NCBI GenBank assembly: GCA_023412845.1
Contig: JAEZRH010000009.1
Coordinates: 1 to 12,802, forward strand
Length of the DNA stretch: 12,802 nucleotides
Direction: 5' to 3'
Origin: Bacillota bacterium
GTDB lineage: Bacteria > Bacillota > Clostridia > Oscillospirales > Acutalibacteraceae
Part shown: positions 6,705 to 12,802 of the stretch, piece after piece
Numbering within the stretch: position 1 is the stretch's first letter
How the letters are laid out: every line of letters begins with the position of its first letter
Program-made: the position numbers and the translations under genes
The notes under the pieces: model-generated
Told to the model about the DNA's origin: nothing
The model's database searches: none
What the model saw: only the letters and a program-made list of their open reading frames with translations

Positions 6705-7984
6705 TCGGCTTTCACCTCGTTTCCCCTCAGGCAGTAGACCGTATCCAGCGTAACGGCTTCGGCGGTTTTCATGACTTCTTCACGCGTCACGGCGCTGATC
6801 GTAGCCGCTTCTTCTTCCGGCCGCAGGCCGGGAGCCGAAAAGGTCTTGGACAGATCCCATGCCTCAAGACCGTCGAGAGAGACGCCGAGCGTCCGGTAGC
6901 TGTTGCACAGGCTCAGCTTCGCGGCATTCAGTTCATCGTCCGTAAAATTACCCTGTTTGACTTCTTCCAACTGGTTGAGGATTTCCGCCTTGGCGCGTTC
7001 GATGTTTTTCGTTTCCACGCCGCTCTGGACCATCATGATCCCCTTCATGGGGAAATAGACGGAGCTGCAGTAATAGCAAAGGCTCAGCTTTTCGCGGACG
7101 TTCAAAAAGAGCTTGGAGTTCGGCGTACCGCCGAAAACGGCGCTCATCAGCTTGACGGCGGGCACCGAAGCGTCCGGCTCCGCACTGCCTGTCCGGAATC
7201 CGAGCACAAGCTTCGACTGCGCCACATCCATATTTTCGGTCGTTTCGTCCGCCCTTGCCGCCGAGCGGACGATTTTCGTTCCGCAGTCGGCAGCCGTTCC
7301 GCGGCCGAGATTGCGGAAAGCGGCGGAGAAGTTCTCAAAGACCGGATTCGGGTCGCAGTCGCCAAGGACCATGATTTCGGCTCTTGCGCGGTGGATCATA
7401 TCGCTCCATGCTTTGGTGAGGTCTTCCCGCTTCAATCCGCGGATATCCTCCTCCGTGCCGCACCGGCCGATGCCGTACGGTTCGCCGGCACACATGATCT
7501 CTTCACACCGGCGCAAGGCATAGGCGCGCTTGTCGTTGAACTCGGAGCGGAGCATCTCGATCAACTGGCGCTGCTCCTGCACGAATCCATCCTGCGGGAA
7601 CAGCCCGTCCTCAAACGGAGGGTCGAACACCATGCTGCACAGAAGGCGCGAAAGCTCCGCGGCGATCTGCTCCCCTTTCAGCGAATAACGGTCGGCAATG
7701 CCGGAGGCGGAAACGGAAAGCACCTGAACGTCGCCCAGCTTCTGCACGTCGGCGTCCAAGACGGCTCCGTAAAGCTCCTCCAGGTGTTCGTTCAGTTTGG
7801 TGTAGTCCGGGTATTTTCTGCTGGCGCGGGAAAGCAGAAACGGCAGAATGGCATTGGCGGATACGGAATCCGTTTCAAGCGGCAATAAAAAATGGATGGA
7901 CATGCGTTCCGTTTTAAAACGGCTGTCCCTGATGCTTCTGAAATTGACGCCGTCACAAACGGGGCGCTGTTCAATTCCTGTCAT
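6701..7984 (-). CDS. ymfF: M16 family non-catalytic partner, YmfF-like
   Basis: A protein of about 427 residues resembling B. subtilis YmfF. At the place where M16 enzymes carry HXXEH, the sequence is LPFLLSRASRKYP (about 48-60), so the zinc ligands are missing, while the flanking fold signature LNEHLEELYGA (about 64-74) is kept. This fits the inactive half of an M16B heterodimer. C-terminal M16 domain features are present (FGGTPNSKLFLNVREKLSLCYYCSS). Start choice: TTG at 8002, ATG at 7996 and ATG at 7984 are in frame. GGAG abuts the 7996 ATG and is about 12 nt from the 7984 ATG, and MTGIEQ gives a family-like beginning, so 7984 is preferred, with 7996 quite possible. First gene of a two-gene unit with the ymfH-like gene, behind its own promoter. 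Confidence 0.88.
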   Translation of the reverse strand: MTGIEQRPVCDGVNFRSIRDSRFKTERMSIHFLLPLETDSVSANAILPFLLSRASRKYPDYTKLNEHLEELYGAVLDADVQKLGDVQVLSVSASGIADRYSLKGEQIAAELSRLLCSMVFDPPFEDGLFPQDGFVQEQRQLIEMLRSEFNDKRAYALRRCEEIMCAGEPYGIGRCGTEEDIRGLKREDLTKAWSDMIHRARAEIMVLGDCDPNPVFENFSAAFRNLGRGTAADCGTKIVRSAARADETTENMDVAQSKLVLGFRTGSAEPDASVPAVKLMSAVFGGTPNSKLFLNVREKLSLCYYCSSVYFPMKGIMMVQSGVETKNIERAKAEILNQLEEVKQGNFTDDELNAAKLSLCNSYRTLGVSLDGLEAWDLSKTFSAPGLRPEEEAATISAVTREEVMKTAEAVTLDTVYCLRGNEVKAE

Positions 7985-8027
7985 CCTGATTTTCATCTCC
8001 AAAAGAAATTCGGTTCAATTGAATATT

Positions 8028-8055
8028 ATTATATCACAATCAATGTGCTTATGAA
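8028..8055 (-). promoter_or_regulatory. Sigma-A-type promoter for ymfF-ymfH-like genes
   Basis: On the minus strand TTCATA (8055-8050) and a perfect TATAAT (8033-8028) are separated by 16 nt, giving a start near 8020 and a short leader. It is set in an AT-rich patch within otherwise GC-rich DNA. Confidence 0.65.
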
Positions 8056-8109
8056 AGAATGAATCCTCCGGCTCCCGGAAAGATTTTCCCGCCCTGCGCC
8101 GCGCCGGTG

Positions 8110-8138
8110 TTGCGCGCCTCAAAGACAGATGCTATAAT
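8110..8138 (+). promoter_or_regulatory. Extended -10 promoter for EamA transporter
   Basis: TTGCGC (8110-8115), a 17-nt spacer, then TATAAT (8133-8138) preceded by TGC, an extended -10. Transcription would start near 8145, about 25 nt before the GTG start. It is divergent from the M16 promoter. Confidence 0.7.
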
Positions 8139-8158
8139 GTTGACTGTGTCTATGATTT

Positions 8159-8162
8159 GAGG
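8159..8162 (+). promoter_or_regulatory. Ribosome binding site deciding the EamA start
   Basis: GAGG at 8159-8162 is 8 nt before the GTG at 8171. It overlaps the upstream in-frame GTG at 8162, which therefore cannot use it. Confidence 0.7.
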
Positions 8163-8170
8163 TGCATTGT

Positions 8171-9088
8171 GTGAAAAAAATCCGGAACACGACCCGCGCG
8201 GCGGAACTCGGCCTGCTCGCGGCCACCATTATCTGGGGAAGCGCGTTCGTTGTGGTAAAGGACACGACCCGTTCCCTGCCGCCGTCTTACCTGATCTCAA
8301 TCCGATTTGGTCTTGCATTTCTGCTGATGTGCATAGTCTTTTTCAGAAAGCTGAAAAATATCCGCCTTCCCGATCTGGCGGGAGGCGCGGTCATAGGAAT
8401 TCTGGGAGCAGCCGGTTTTGAGTTTCAGACCTACGGGATAAAATACACGACGGCGGGGAAAAACGCATTTCTGACGTCTGTTTACTGCGTGATCGTCCCT
8501 TTTCTATATTGGGCGGTGAAGCACCGCAGGCCGAAACTGCAGAATGTTATCGCGGCCTTTCTCTGCGTCGCGGGCGTCGGGCTGCTTTCCGTTGAAGAAG
8601 GCTTTACCGTTGGTTTTGGCGATCTGCTGTCGCTTTGCTGCGGGCTGTGCTTCTCTTTTCAAATCGTTGCGATCGACATTTTCACCGAAAAAAGGGATCC
8701 GATCCTGCTGACCGTGATGCAGTCGTTATTTTGCCTGCTTGTGACTTTGCCCATCGCCGTGCTGACGGAACCGTTTCCGGCGCAGATACAGACCGGCACC
8801 GTATTTTCCCTTCTGTATCTGGCGGTTTTCAGCACGATGATCGCGTTCGTGCTGCAGATGGTCTGCCAGAAATACATGGACCCGTCGGAGGCCTCACTGA
8901 TCATGGCGCTGGAGTCGGTATTCGGCACGATTTTCGGGATTATCGTTCTTGGCGAATCCGTGACCGTACAGACTTTTATCGGCTTTGTCCTCATCTTCGC
9001 GGCCGTTTTCCTTTCAGAATTCAAGCCGGAAACCTTCAGAAGGCGAAAAGTGAAGGACCGGATACATACGGAAAAGGCAAAAACATAA
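8171..9088 (+). CDS. EamA/DMT-superfamily transporter
   Basis: A 305-residue integral membrane protein with the two-repeat EamA architecture: about ten hydrophobic segments, first repeat about 10-142, second about 150-288. Diagnostic stretches are AATIIWGSAFVVVKDTTRSLPP near the N-terminus (family-like WGS/F pattern), GFEFQTYGIKYTTAGKNAFLTS at the end of the first half, and DPSEASLIMALESVFGTIFGIIVLGESVT in the second half, which matches the typical P-x-x-A-x-L..LEPV-x-A..LGE block. The C-terminus is short and basic. Such proteins export metabolites or amino acids, but the substrate cannot be told from sequence. Start GTG 8171 is chosen for its GAGG site; an upstream GTG at 8162 would add three residues. 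Single-gene unit with its own promoter and terminator. Confidence 0.92.
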   Translation: MKKIRNTTRAAELGLLAATIIWGSAFVVVKDTTRSLPPSYLISIRFGLAFLLMCIVFFRKLKNIRLPDLAGGAVIGILGAAGFEFQTYGIKYTTAGKNAFLTSVYCVIVPFLYWAVKHRRPKLQNVIAAFLCVAGVGLLSVEEGFTVGFGDLLSLCCGLCFSFQIVAIDIFTEKRDPILLTVMQSLFCLLVTLPIAVLTEPFPAQIQTGTVFSLLYLAVFSTMIAFVLQMVCQKYMDPSEASLIMALESVFGTIFGIIVLGESVTVQTFIGFVLIFAAVFLSEFKPETFRRRKVKDRIHTEKAKT

Positions 9089-9102
9089 AAGCGGAGAAAA
9101 AA

Positions 9103-9132
9103 CCGGAGACGGAAAACGCCGTCTCCGGTTTT
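9103..9132. terminator. Bidirectional intrinsic terminator
   Basis: Perfect 10-bp stem CCGGAGACGG (9103-9112) with CCGTCTCCGG (9119-9128), 6-nt loop, then TTTT on the plus strand. On the minus strand the stem is followed by a run of six T, so it ends both the transporter gene and the convergent zinc-ribbon gene. Confidence 0.93.
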
Positions 9133-9141
9133 CGATATCTG

Positions 9142-9633
9142 TCAGCGCCCAAACAGCGATTTGATAAGGTTCACGAGATCATCCGACAGAGCAACCACCA
9201 GCACAATCGCAAGAAGAAGCAGAAACGCGGAAAAAATTCTTCTGGATGCGCGCCAGCCGCGGCTCAAAGATTTTTCGGAAAGCTTTTCTCCGGATAGCCC
9301 GTCGGGTTCCCCGCTTTCGTTCAGAACGCCGATATCGGTCAATATCTCCCTGCACTGCTCAACCGTCTGATACGGCACGAAAATACGGACGTCAGAGGTG
9401 TTGTCCGGGCCTCCGGTATAGATCCTCATGATGCCGCCGGTGCCGAGCGGACGCGCTTCGTGCGGAATCCCGGCGTCTTCAAACGCGCTGCAGATCCGCT
9501 GACTTTCTTCACCGCCTGTGGTGAGCAGCAGAACCGGATCGTCCGGCCGGACCGGCCGCAGTTTCTTTCCTCCGCACATGGGGCAGGTTTCCCCGTCTAG
9601 GCTGAGCGTTTCGCATTTTGAACAGTAAAGCAT
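9142..9633 (-). CDS. Zinc-ribbon, single-pass membrane protein of unknown function
   Basis: A 163-residue hypothetical protein. Seen: an N-terminal zinc ribbon with C4-x2-C7 and C17-x2-C20 (YCSKCETL...TCPMCGGK), a central alpha/beta stretch at about 33-100 that resembles DUF2007-type signal-transducing domains (LLLTTGGEESQRICSAFEDAGI, then RIFVPYQTVEQCREIL), a hydrophilic linker at about 103-132, and one hydrophobic helix at about 134-149 near the C-terminus ending in a short tail LFGR. The likely topology is tail-anchored with the zinc ribbon in the cytoplasm. Start ATG 9633 is preferred because GGTGG lies 5 nt upstream; a GTG at 9642 would add three residues but has its Shine-Dalgarno too close. 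It has its own promoter and shares a terminator with the transporter. Function unknown; the DUF2007 likeness is by eye only. Confidence 0.85.
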   Translation of the reverse strand: MLYCSKCETLSLDGETCPMCGGKKLRPVRPDDPVLLLTTGGEESQRICSAFEDAGIPHEARPLGTGGIMRIYTGGPDNTSDVRIFVPYQTVEQCREILTDIGVLNESGEPDGLSGEKLSEKSLSRGWRASRRIFSAFLLLLAIVLVVALSDDLVNLIKSLFGR

Positions 9634-9659
9634 CCCCGCCACCGTCCCTTTCCGGCTGT

Positions 9660-9689
9660 ATCATACCACAACCGAAAGCAAAATAGCAA
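9660..9689 (-). promoter_or_regulatory. Promoter of the zinc-ribbon gene
   Basis: On the minus strand TTGCTA (9689-9684), an 18-nt spacer, then TATGAT (9665-9660) preceded by TGG, an extended -10. Predicted start near 9652, about 19 nt before the ATG at 9633. Confidence 0.65.
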
Positions 9690-9715
9690 GGACGGCGGAT
9701 ATTCTTTTACATAGT

Positions 9716-10288
9716 TTAGCGGAAGACCGGCTGCAGCTGCTGCCCTTCCAGCGCGGAAAGGGCGGTGGGAAGAATCAGATCGAAATGCGAGACGAGGGAA
9801 AACGGCTTTTTTTCTGGATTGTCCTGCGACATGGGTACAAAATAAACGTTTTTTGTGTTCAAAAGCTTACCGATATTGGAGGCGGAAGCGGCGAGCGCGT
9901 CGTTCGTGGCGGGAGCCAGAACAACGGGCAGCCCGATGCGCAGGCTGGATTTCACCGCCATGGTCACCGGCGTATCCGTGATGCCGTTCGCTAGTTTCGA
10001 AAGGGTATTCCCCGTGCACGGCGCCACGATCATAAGGTCCACGAGTTTTTTGGGGCCGATCGGCTCAGCGGCGACAATGCTTTTGATGATCTTTTTTCCG
10101 CAGATGTCTTCGACTTCCCAGATAAAATCCTCGGCCCTGCCGAACCGTGTGTCCGTTTCACCGGCGTTGTACGACATGATCGGCAGTAGTTCATACCCGA
10201 GCTGCTGGATTTTCCGCATCTCGTCGATTACGCTGCGGAACGTGCAGAAAGAACCGCACATGGCGAACCCGAAAACCTTTTTTTCCAT
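9716..10288 (-). CDS. dpaB: Dipicolinate synthase subunit B
   Basis: Flavoprotein-family subunit (SpoVFB) of dipicolinate synthase, which with DpaA converts a lysine-pathway intermediate, dihydrodipicolinate or its precursor, to dipicolinic acid, the calcium-chelating compound of the spore core. It has 190 residues, normal length. Seen: N-terminal GFAMCGSFCTFRS at about 7-19, EPIGPKKLVDLMIVAPCTGNTLSKLANGITDTPVTMA at about 75-111 with the flavoprotein-type PCTGNT at 90-95, and LAPATNDALAASASNIG at about 124-140. The ATG at 10288 lies 6 nt after the dpaA stop with GGGGAG about 9 nt upstream, so the genes are co-transcribed. No terminator is obvious behind it. The enzyme acts in the mother cell. 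Clostridium species of cluster I mostly lack dpaAB and use an Etf-based route, so this argues for another clostridial lineage. Confidence 0.96.
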   Translation of the reverse strand: MEKKVFGFAMCGSFCTFRSVIDEMRKIQQLGYELLPIMSYNAGETDTRFGRAEDFIWEVEDICGKKIIKSIVAAEPIGPKKLVDLMIVAPCTGNTLSKLANGITDTPVTMAVKSSLRIGLPVVLAPATNDALAASASNIGKLLNTKNVYFVPMSQDNPEKKPFSLVSHFDLILPTALSALEGQQLQPVFR

Positions 10289-10294
10289 AATGCC

Positions 10295-11152
10295 TCACTC
10301 CCCTATCATACGGCAGACCGTGTCTTTAATGATCTCTCCGGCCGTCTTGGGAGCGACCCTGTTGGGAAGCGACGGCGCCAGAATTGCCTTGATGCCGATT
10401 TTTTTGGCGGCTTCAAAATCGACCCCGCCCGGCGCGGACGCAAGGTCGACGAGCAGGGAGCAGCTCCGCAGCTCGGACAAAACCTTCCGGTTGAAGATCA
10501 TTGCGGGAATGGTATTGAAAATAATATCGTACTGTTCCTGAGAGCCGATTCTGCCCGTGACGGCGGAACGGTACCCGTCCGACTCGATCCAGGCGATGTC
10601 CGACGGGCGGCGCGCGCTGACCGTGACCTGCGCGCCGATGCCCTGCAGCATCCTTGCAAGCGTTTTGCCGACCCGGCCGAAACCCGCCACAAGGCAGCGG
10701 CTGCCGCTTACGGTGCCGGGGTACTCCCGCATGGCGATCTCAATCGCCCCTTCCGCCGTCGGCACGGCGTTGCGGATGGCAAAGTCATCGCGCATGTAGT
10801 AGTCTTCGGACCGGATGTTTTTCCAGAGCGAACTAGTGCGGTAAAGCCTTTCCATCATCCCACCGAACACACGTTTGCCATTCATTTTCTGGGCAAAACC
10901 GTCGTCCAGCGTAATTCTTTCCTCACTGAATTCCATCTTGACATTCAAGCCGTCGTCCGTCACCGGCAGCGGAAGGATTATGATCTCGCACTGCCGCACC
11001 AGATCGTCGAACGGCGTTTTTTTTACCGATTGGGAGAATTCCGCGCTATCGAAGCCGCATATATAGACCGCAAAACCGCTTGCGGCGAGGGATTCCGCCA
11101 AAGCGATCTGCCTGCGGTCGCCTCCTAGTACGCCAAAGCTGTAATTTCTCAT
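10295..11152 (-). CDS. dpaA: Dipicolinate synthase subunit A
   Basis: NAD(P)-binding subunit (SpoVFA) of dipicolinate synthase, partner of DpaB. It has 285 residues, normal length. Seen: N-terminal FGVLGGDRRQIALAESLA (about 6-23), characteristic of the family, an IIILPLPVTDDG segment at about 57-68, PTAEGAIEIAM at about 131-141, a second Rossmann unit with GFGRVGKTLARML at 157-169 followed by VTVSARR, and the C-terminal family block LPNRVAPKTAGEII at about 262-275. The ATG at 11152 has GGAGG about 10 nt upstream. First gene of the dpaA-dpaB unit, with a sigma-K-like promoter just upstream, and divergent from murC. Expression is expected only late in sporulation in the mother cell. Confidence 0.96.
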   Translation of the reverse strand: MRNYSFGVLGGDRRQIALAESLAASGFAVYICGFDSAEFSQSVKKTPFDDLVRQCEIIILPLPVTDDGLNVKMEFSEERITLDDGFAQKMNGKRVFGGMMERLYRTSSLWKNIRSEDYYMRDDFAIRNAVPTAEGAIEIAMREYPGTVSGSRCLVAGFGRVGKTLARMLQGIGAQVTVSARRPSDIAWIESDGYRSAVTGRIGSQEQYDIIFNTIPAMIFNRKVLSELRSCSLLVDLASAPGGVDFEAAKKIGIKAILAPSLPNRVAPKTAGEIIKDTVCRMIGE

Positions 11153-11182
11153 TTCGACAAAGCCTCCGTATAGTTCTTACGC

Positions 11183-11209
11183 CATAATATGAAGGAGGGC
11201 GACCGCCGT
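11183..11209 (-). promoter_or_regulatory. Sigma-K-like sporulation promoter for dpaAB
   Basis: On the minus strand AC (11209-11208), a 16-nt spacer, then CATATTATG (11191-11183), matching the sigma-K pattern AC-N16/17-CATANNNTA except for the last base. The predicted start near 11175 leaves a leader of about 23 nt that carries the GGAGG site. Sigma-K control of spoVF is known in B. subtilis. Confidence 0.6.
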
Positions 11210-11243
11210 TCCAATCGTCAGGGAACGAAAAAATTATTTATAT

Positions 11244-11272
11244 TTGCAATTCTTCGGAAAGATGTTTATTAT
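11244..11272 (+). promoter_or_regulatory. Sigma-A-type promoter for murC
   Basis: TTGCAA (11244-11249), a 17-nt spacer, then TATTAT (11267-11272), in an AT-rich patch. It would start transcription near 11279 and give a leader of about 70 nt. TTGGCA at 11281 is another -35-like word but has no well-placed -10. Confidence 0.5.
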
Positions 11273-11348
11273 TAATATGTTTGGCAATATATTTATGTAA
11301 TGATTACCGCTAAGACCTTACACGTTTACAATAAAGGAGCGCTTTCGA

Positions 11349-12743
11349 ATGGAAAAACGTGATCTTCTGTCTTCGGTCAAAAAGATACACTTCATCGGTA
11401 TCGGCGGTTCCGGCATGTGCCCGATCGCAGAGATACTTCTTCATAAAGGATATGAGCTGACAGGCTCTGACACCAACGAATCGGATACGCTTGCGCGCAT
11501 CCGCTCGTACGGGATCCCCGTCTTCATGGGGCAAAAAGCGGAAAATGTGGACGGCGCGGAACTCGTCGTCTATTCCGCGGCAATCAAGTCCGACAATCCG
11601 GAACTTGTCTCCGCGCGGCAGAAAGGCATTCCCGCCGTGGAACGTTCCGTCATGCTCGGCATGGTGACGCGCCGGTATAAAAACACCGTGGCCGTTTCCG
11701 GAACGCACGGAAAAACAACGACCACGGCGATGATCACGCAGATCCTTCTGGAGGCCGGTCGCGATCCTTCCGCGATCATCGGAGGAAAGCTTCCCCTGAT
11801 AAACGGCAACGGCCGGGTGGGAAAGTCCGAGACCATCGTCTGCGAAGCCTGCGAATATGTCGACACGTTTTTGCAGCTTCATCCCGCGGTTTCCATTATC
11901 CTCAACATCGACAACGACCATCTGGATTATTTCGGCACCGTGGAGAACACCATCAAATCGTTCCATCAGTTCTCTCTGCAGACCTCCGGAGCGATCGTCG
12001 TGAACGGCGACAACGAAAATGCCATGAAAGCGGTGGAGGGCATCTCCAACGCGCGCATCATCACGTATGGCTTCGGGAAAGGCAACGACTACAGCGCTGG
12101 CGATATTCAGGACTCCTGCCGCGCAAGGGAGCAGTTCAGCGTCCTGAAAAACGGGAAGCCGATCGCGGAAGTGAAGCTGAGCGTACCGGGAAAGCATAAC
12201 ATCTACAACGCGCTGGCGGCTTTTGCCACCGCGGATTATCTCGGCGTGGAGACGGAAAACATCGTAAAAAGCCTGCACGCCTTTACGGGAGTCCACCGCC
12301 GCTTCGAAATGCTTGGGGAATACAACGGCGTGACGGTGGCCGACGACTTCGCGCACCACCCCACCGAAGTGGCCGCAACGCTCTCCGCTGCGAAGGATAT
12401 GGGGTTTGAGCGCGTCTGGGCCGTTTTTCAGCCTCACACCTATTCCCGGACCTATATGCTGCTGGACGATTTTGCAAAAGCGCTCCAGACCGCGGACCGG
12501 GTCGTTCTTTCGGAAATCCTCGCGGTGCGAGAAACCAATACCTACAATATTTACGCCAAGGACCTTGCGGATAAAATCCCGGGGTGCGTCTGGTTCAGGA
12601 CATTCGAAGAGATCGCTGATTATATGGTCGAAAACGCGAAAGACGGCGACCTCATCCTTACGCTGGGCGGCGGCGATGTTTACAAATGCGCCAACATGAT
12701 CGTGGCAAAATACAAGGACGGAGCGCAGAGACCGGCTGTCTAA
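11349..12743 (+). CDS. murC: UDP-N-acetylmuramate--L-alanine ligase
   Basis: Cytoplasmic ATP-dependent ligase that adds L-alanine to UDP-MurNAc, the first amino acid of the peptidoglycan stem peptide. It has 464 residues, normal length. Seen: the N-terminal UDP-binding loop HFIGIGGSGM (14-23), the P-loop VSGTHGKTTTT (116-126), ACEYVDTFLQLHP (167-179), LNIDNDHLDYFG (185-196) with the conserved histidine, PGKHNIYNALAA (280-291), the hinge and C-terminal domain motif GVHRRFEMLG (314-323) and DDFAHHPTEVAATL (332-345), and VFQPHTYSRT (359-368). The ATG at 11349 follows AAAGGAG at about 9 nt. It is divergent from the sporulation genes dpaAB and has its own promoter. MurC is also needed to make new wall for outgrowth and spore cortex, but a link to dpaAB is only positional. 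Confidence 0.98.
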   Translation: MEKRDLLSSVKKIHFIGIGGSGMCPIAEILLHKGYELTGSDTNESDTLARIRSYGIPVFMGQKAENVDGAELVVYSAAIKSDNPELVSARQKGIPAVERSVMLGMVTRRYKNTVAVSGTHGKTTTTAMITQILLEAGRDPSAIIGGKLPLINGNGRVGKSETIVCEACEYVDTFLQLHPAVSIILNIDNDHLDYFGTVENTIKSFHQFSLQTSGAIVVNGDNENAMKAVEGISNARIITYGFGKGNDYSAGDIQDSCRAREQFSVLKNGKPIAEVKLSVPGKHNIYNALAAFATADYLGVETENIVKSLHAFTGVHRRFEMLGEYNGVTVADDFAHHPTEVAATLSAAKDMGFERVWAVFQPHTYSRTYMLLDDFAKALQTADRVVLSEILAVRETNTYNIYAKDLADKIPGCVWFRTFEEIADYMVENAKDGDLILTLGGGDVYKCANMIVAKYKDGAQRPAV

Positions 12744-12802
12744 AAAACAGCGCCCAGCAGAAAGGCACCCAAGAAAGCAAATTTGCCTTGAACGGTGGCG
12801 TT
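12744..12802. other. 59-nt non-coding end after murC
   Basis: No gene start or clear terminator. It holds an inverted repeat AAGGCA/TGCCTT (12762-12767 with 12784-12789) and a 10-bp palindrome GCAAATTTGC (12777-12786), with no U-run after them inside the window. Confidence 0.4.

Noticed and set aside
11310..12437. A 375-codon minus-strand open frame opposite murC
   Set aside because: murC is certain on the plus strand; the antisense protein has shadow-type composition and no domain.
12741..12802. Terminator after murC
   Set aside because: The inverted repeats present lack a following T-run before the window ends, so termination cannot be supported.
1..12802. Mobile element, phage, CRISPR, toxin-antitoxin or defence system
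   Set aside because: No transposase, integrase, repeat-spacer pattern, paired small toxin genes or direct terminal repeats were seen; base and codon use look even across the genes.

Overview
The window is a stretch of chromosome from an endospore-forming, Gram-positive-type Firmicute of the class Clostridia. The evidence is the dipicolinate synthase gene pair (dpaA, dpaB), the YmfF/YmfH-type M16 peptidase-like pair, Shine-Dalgarno sites of the GGAGG type, and the GC-rich codon use. A member of the Oscillospiraceae/Ruminococcaceae is my best guess, but that placement is inference. Nearly all of the window is recognisable core gene content. I see no phage, insertion sequence, CRISPR array, toxin-antitoxin pair, defence island, tRNA or rRNA.

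Layout. Positions 1-5204 hold a tight minus-strand block, read from high to low coordinates: lgt (lipoprotein diacylglyceryl transferase), folD (one-carbon folate enzyme), dxs (first step of the MEP isoprenoid pathway), tlyA (rRNA 2'-O-methyltransferase) and nadK (NAD kinase, cut by the window edge). The genes are 3 to 18 nt apart or overlap by stop/start, so they are almost certainly one operon. Upstream of lgt is a 216-nt non-coding gap (5205-5420) rich in inverted repeats. Beyond it are two overlapping minus-strand genes for a paired M16 peptidase-like complex: ymfF-like (no zinc motif) and ymfH-like (zinc motif intact). They have their own sigma-A-type promoter.

From about 8020 transcription is divergent. 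A plus-strand EamA/DMT-family transporter (8171-9088) ends at a perfect 10-bp terminator hairpin. The same hairpin serves a convergent minus-strand gene for a small zinc-ribbon membrane protein of unknown function. Next come dpaB and dpaA on the minus strand, behind a good match to a sigma-K promoter, as expected for mother-cell synthesis of dipicolinic acid late in sporulation. Divergent from dpaA is murC (plus strand), with its own vegetative-type promoter. The last 59 nt hold no gene.

The genes share broad themes: envelope building (lgt, murC, and dxs for the undecaprenyl lipid carrier), cofactor supply (nadK makes NADP, which the dehydrogenase steps of folD and of the MEP pathway can use), ribosome modification (tlyA) and sporulation (dpaAB). 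I did not find a convincing new biological system. The points most worth a second look are the structured gap before lgt, a possible arrangement that lets the zinc-ribbon gene be translated only from its own promoter, the sigma-K-like dpaA promoter, and the long charged tail on Lgt.
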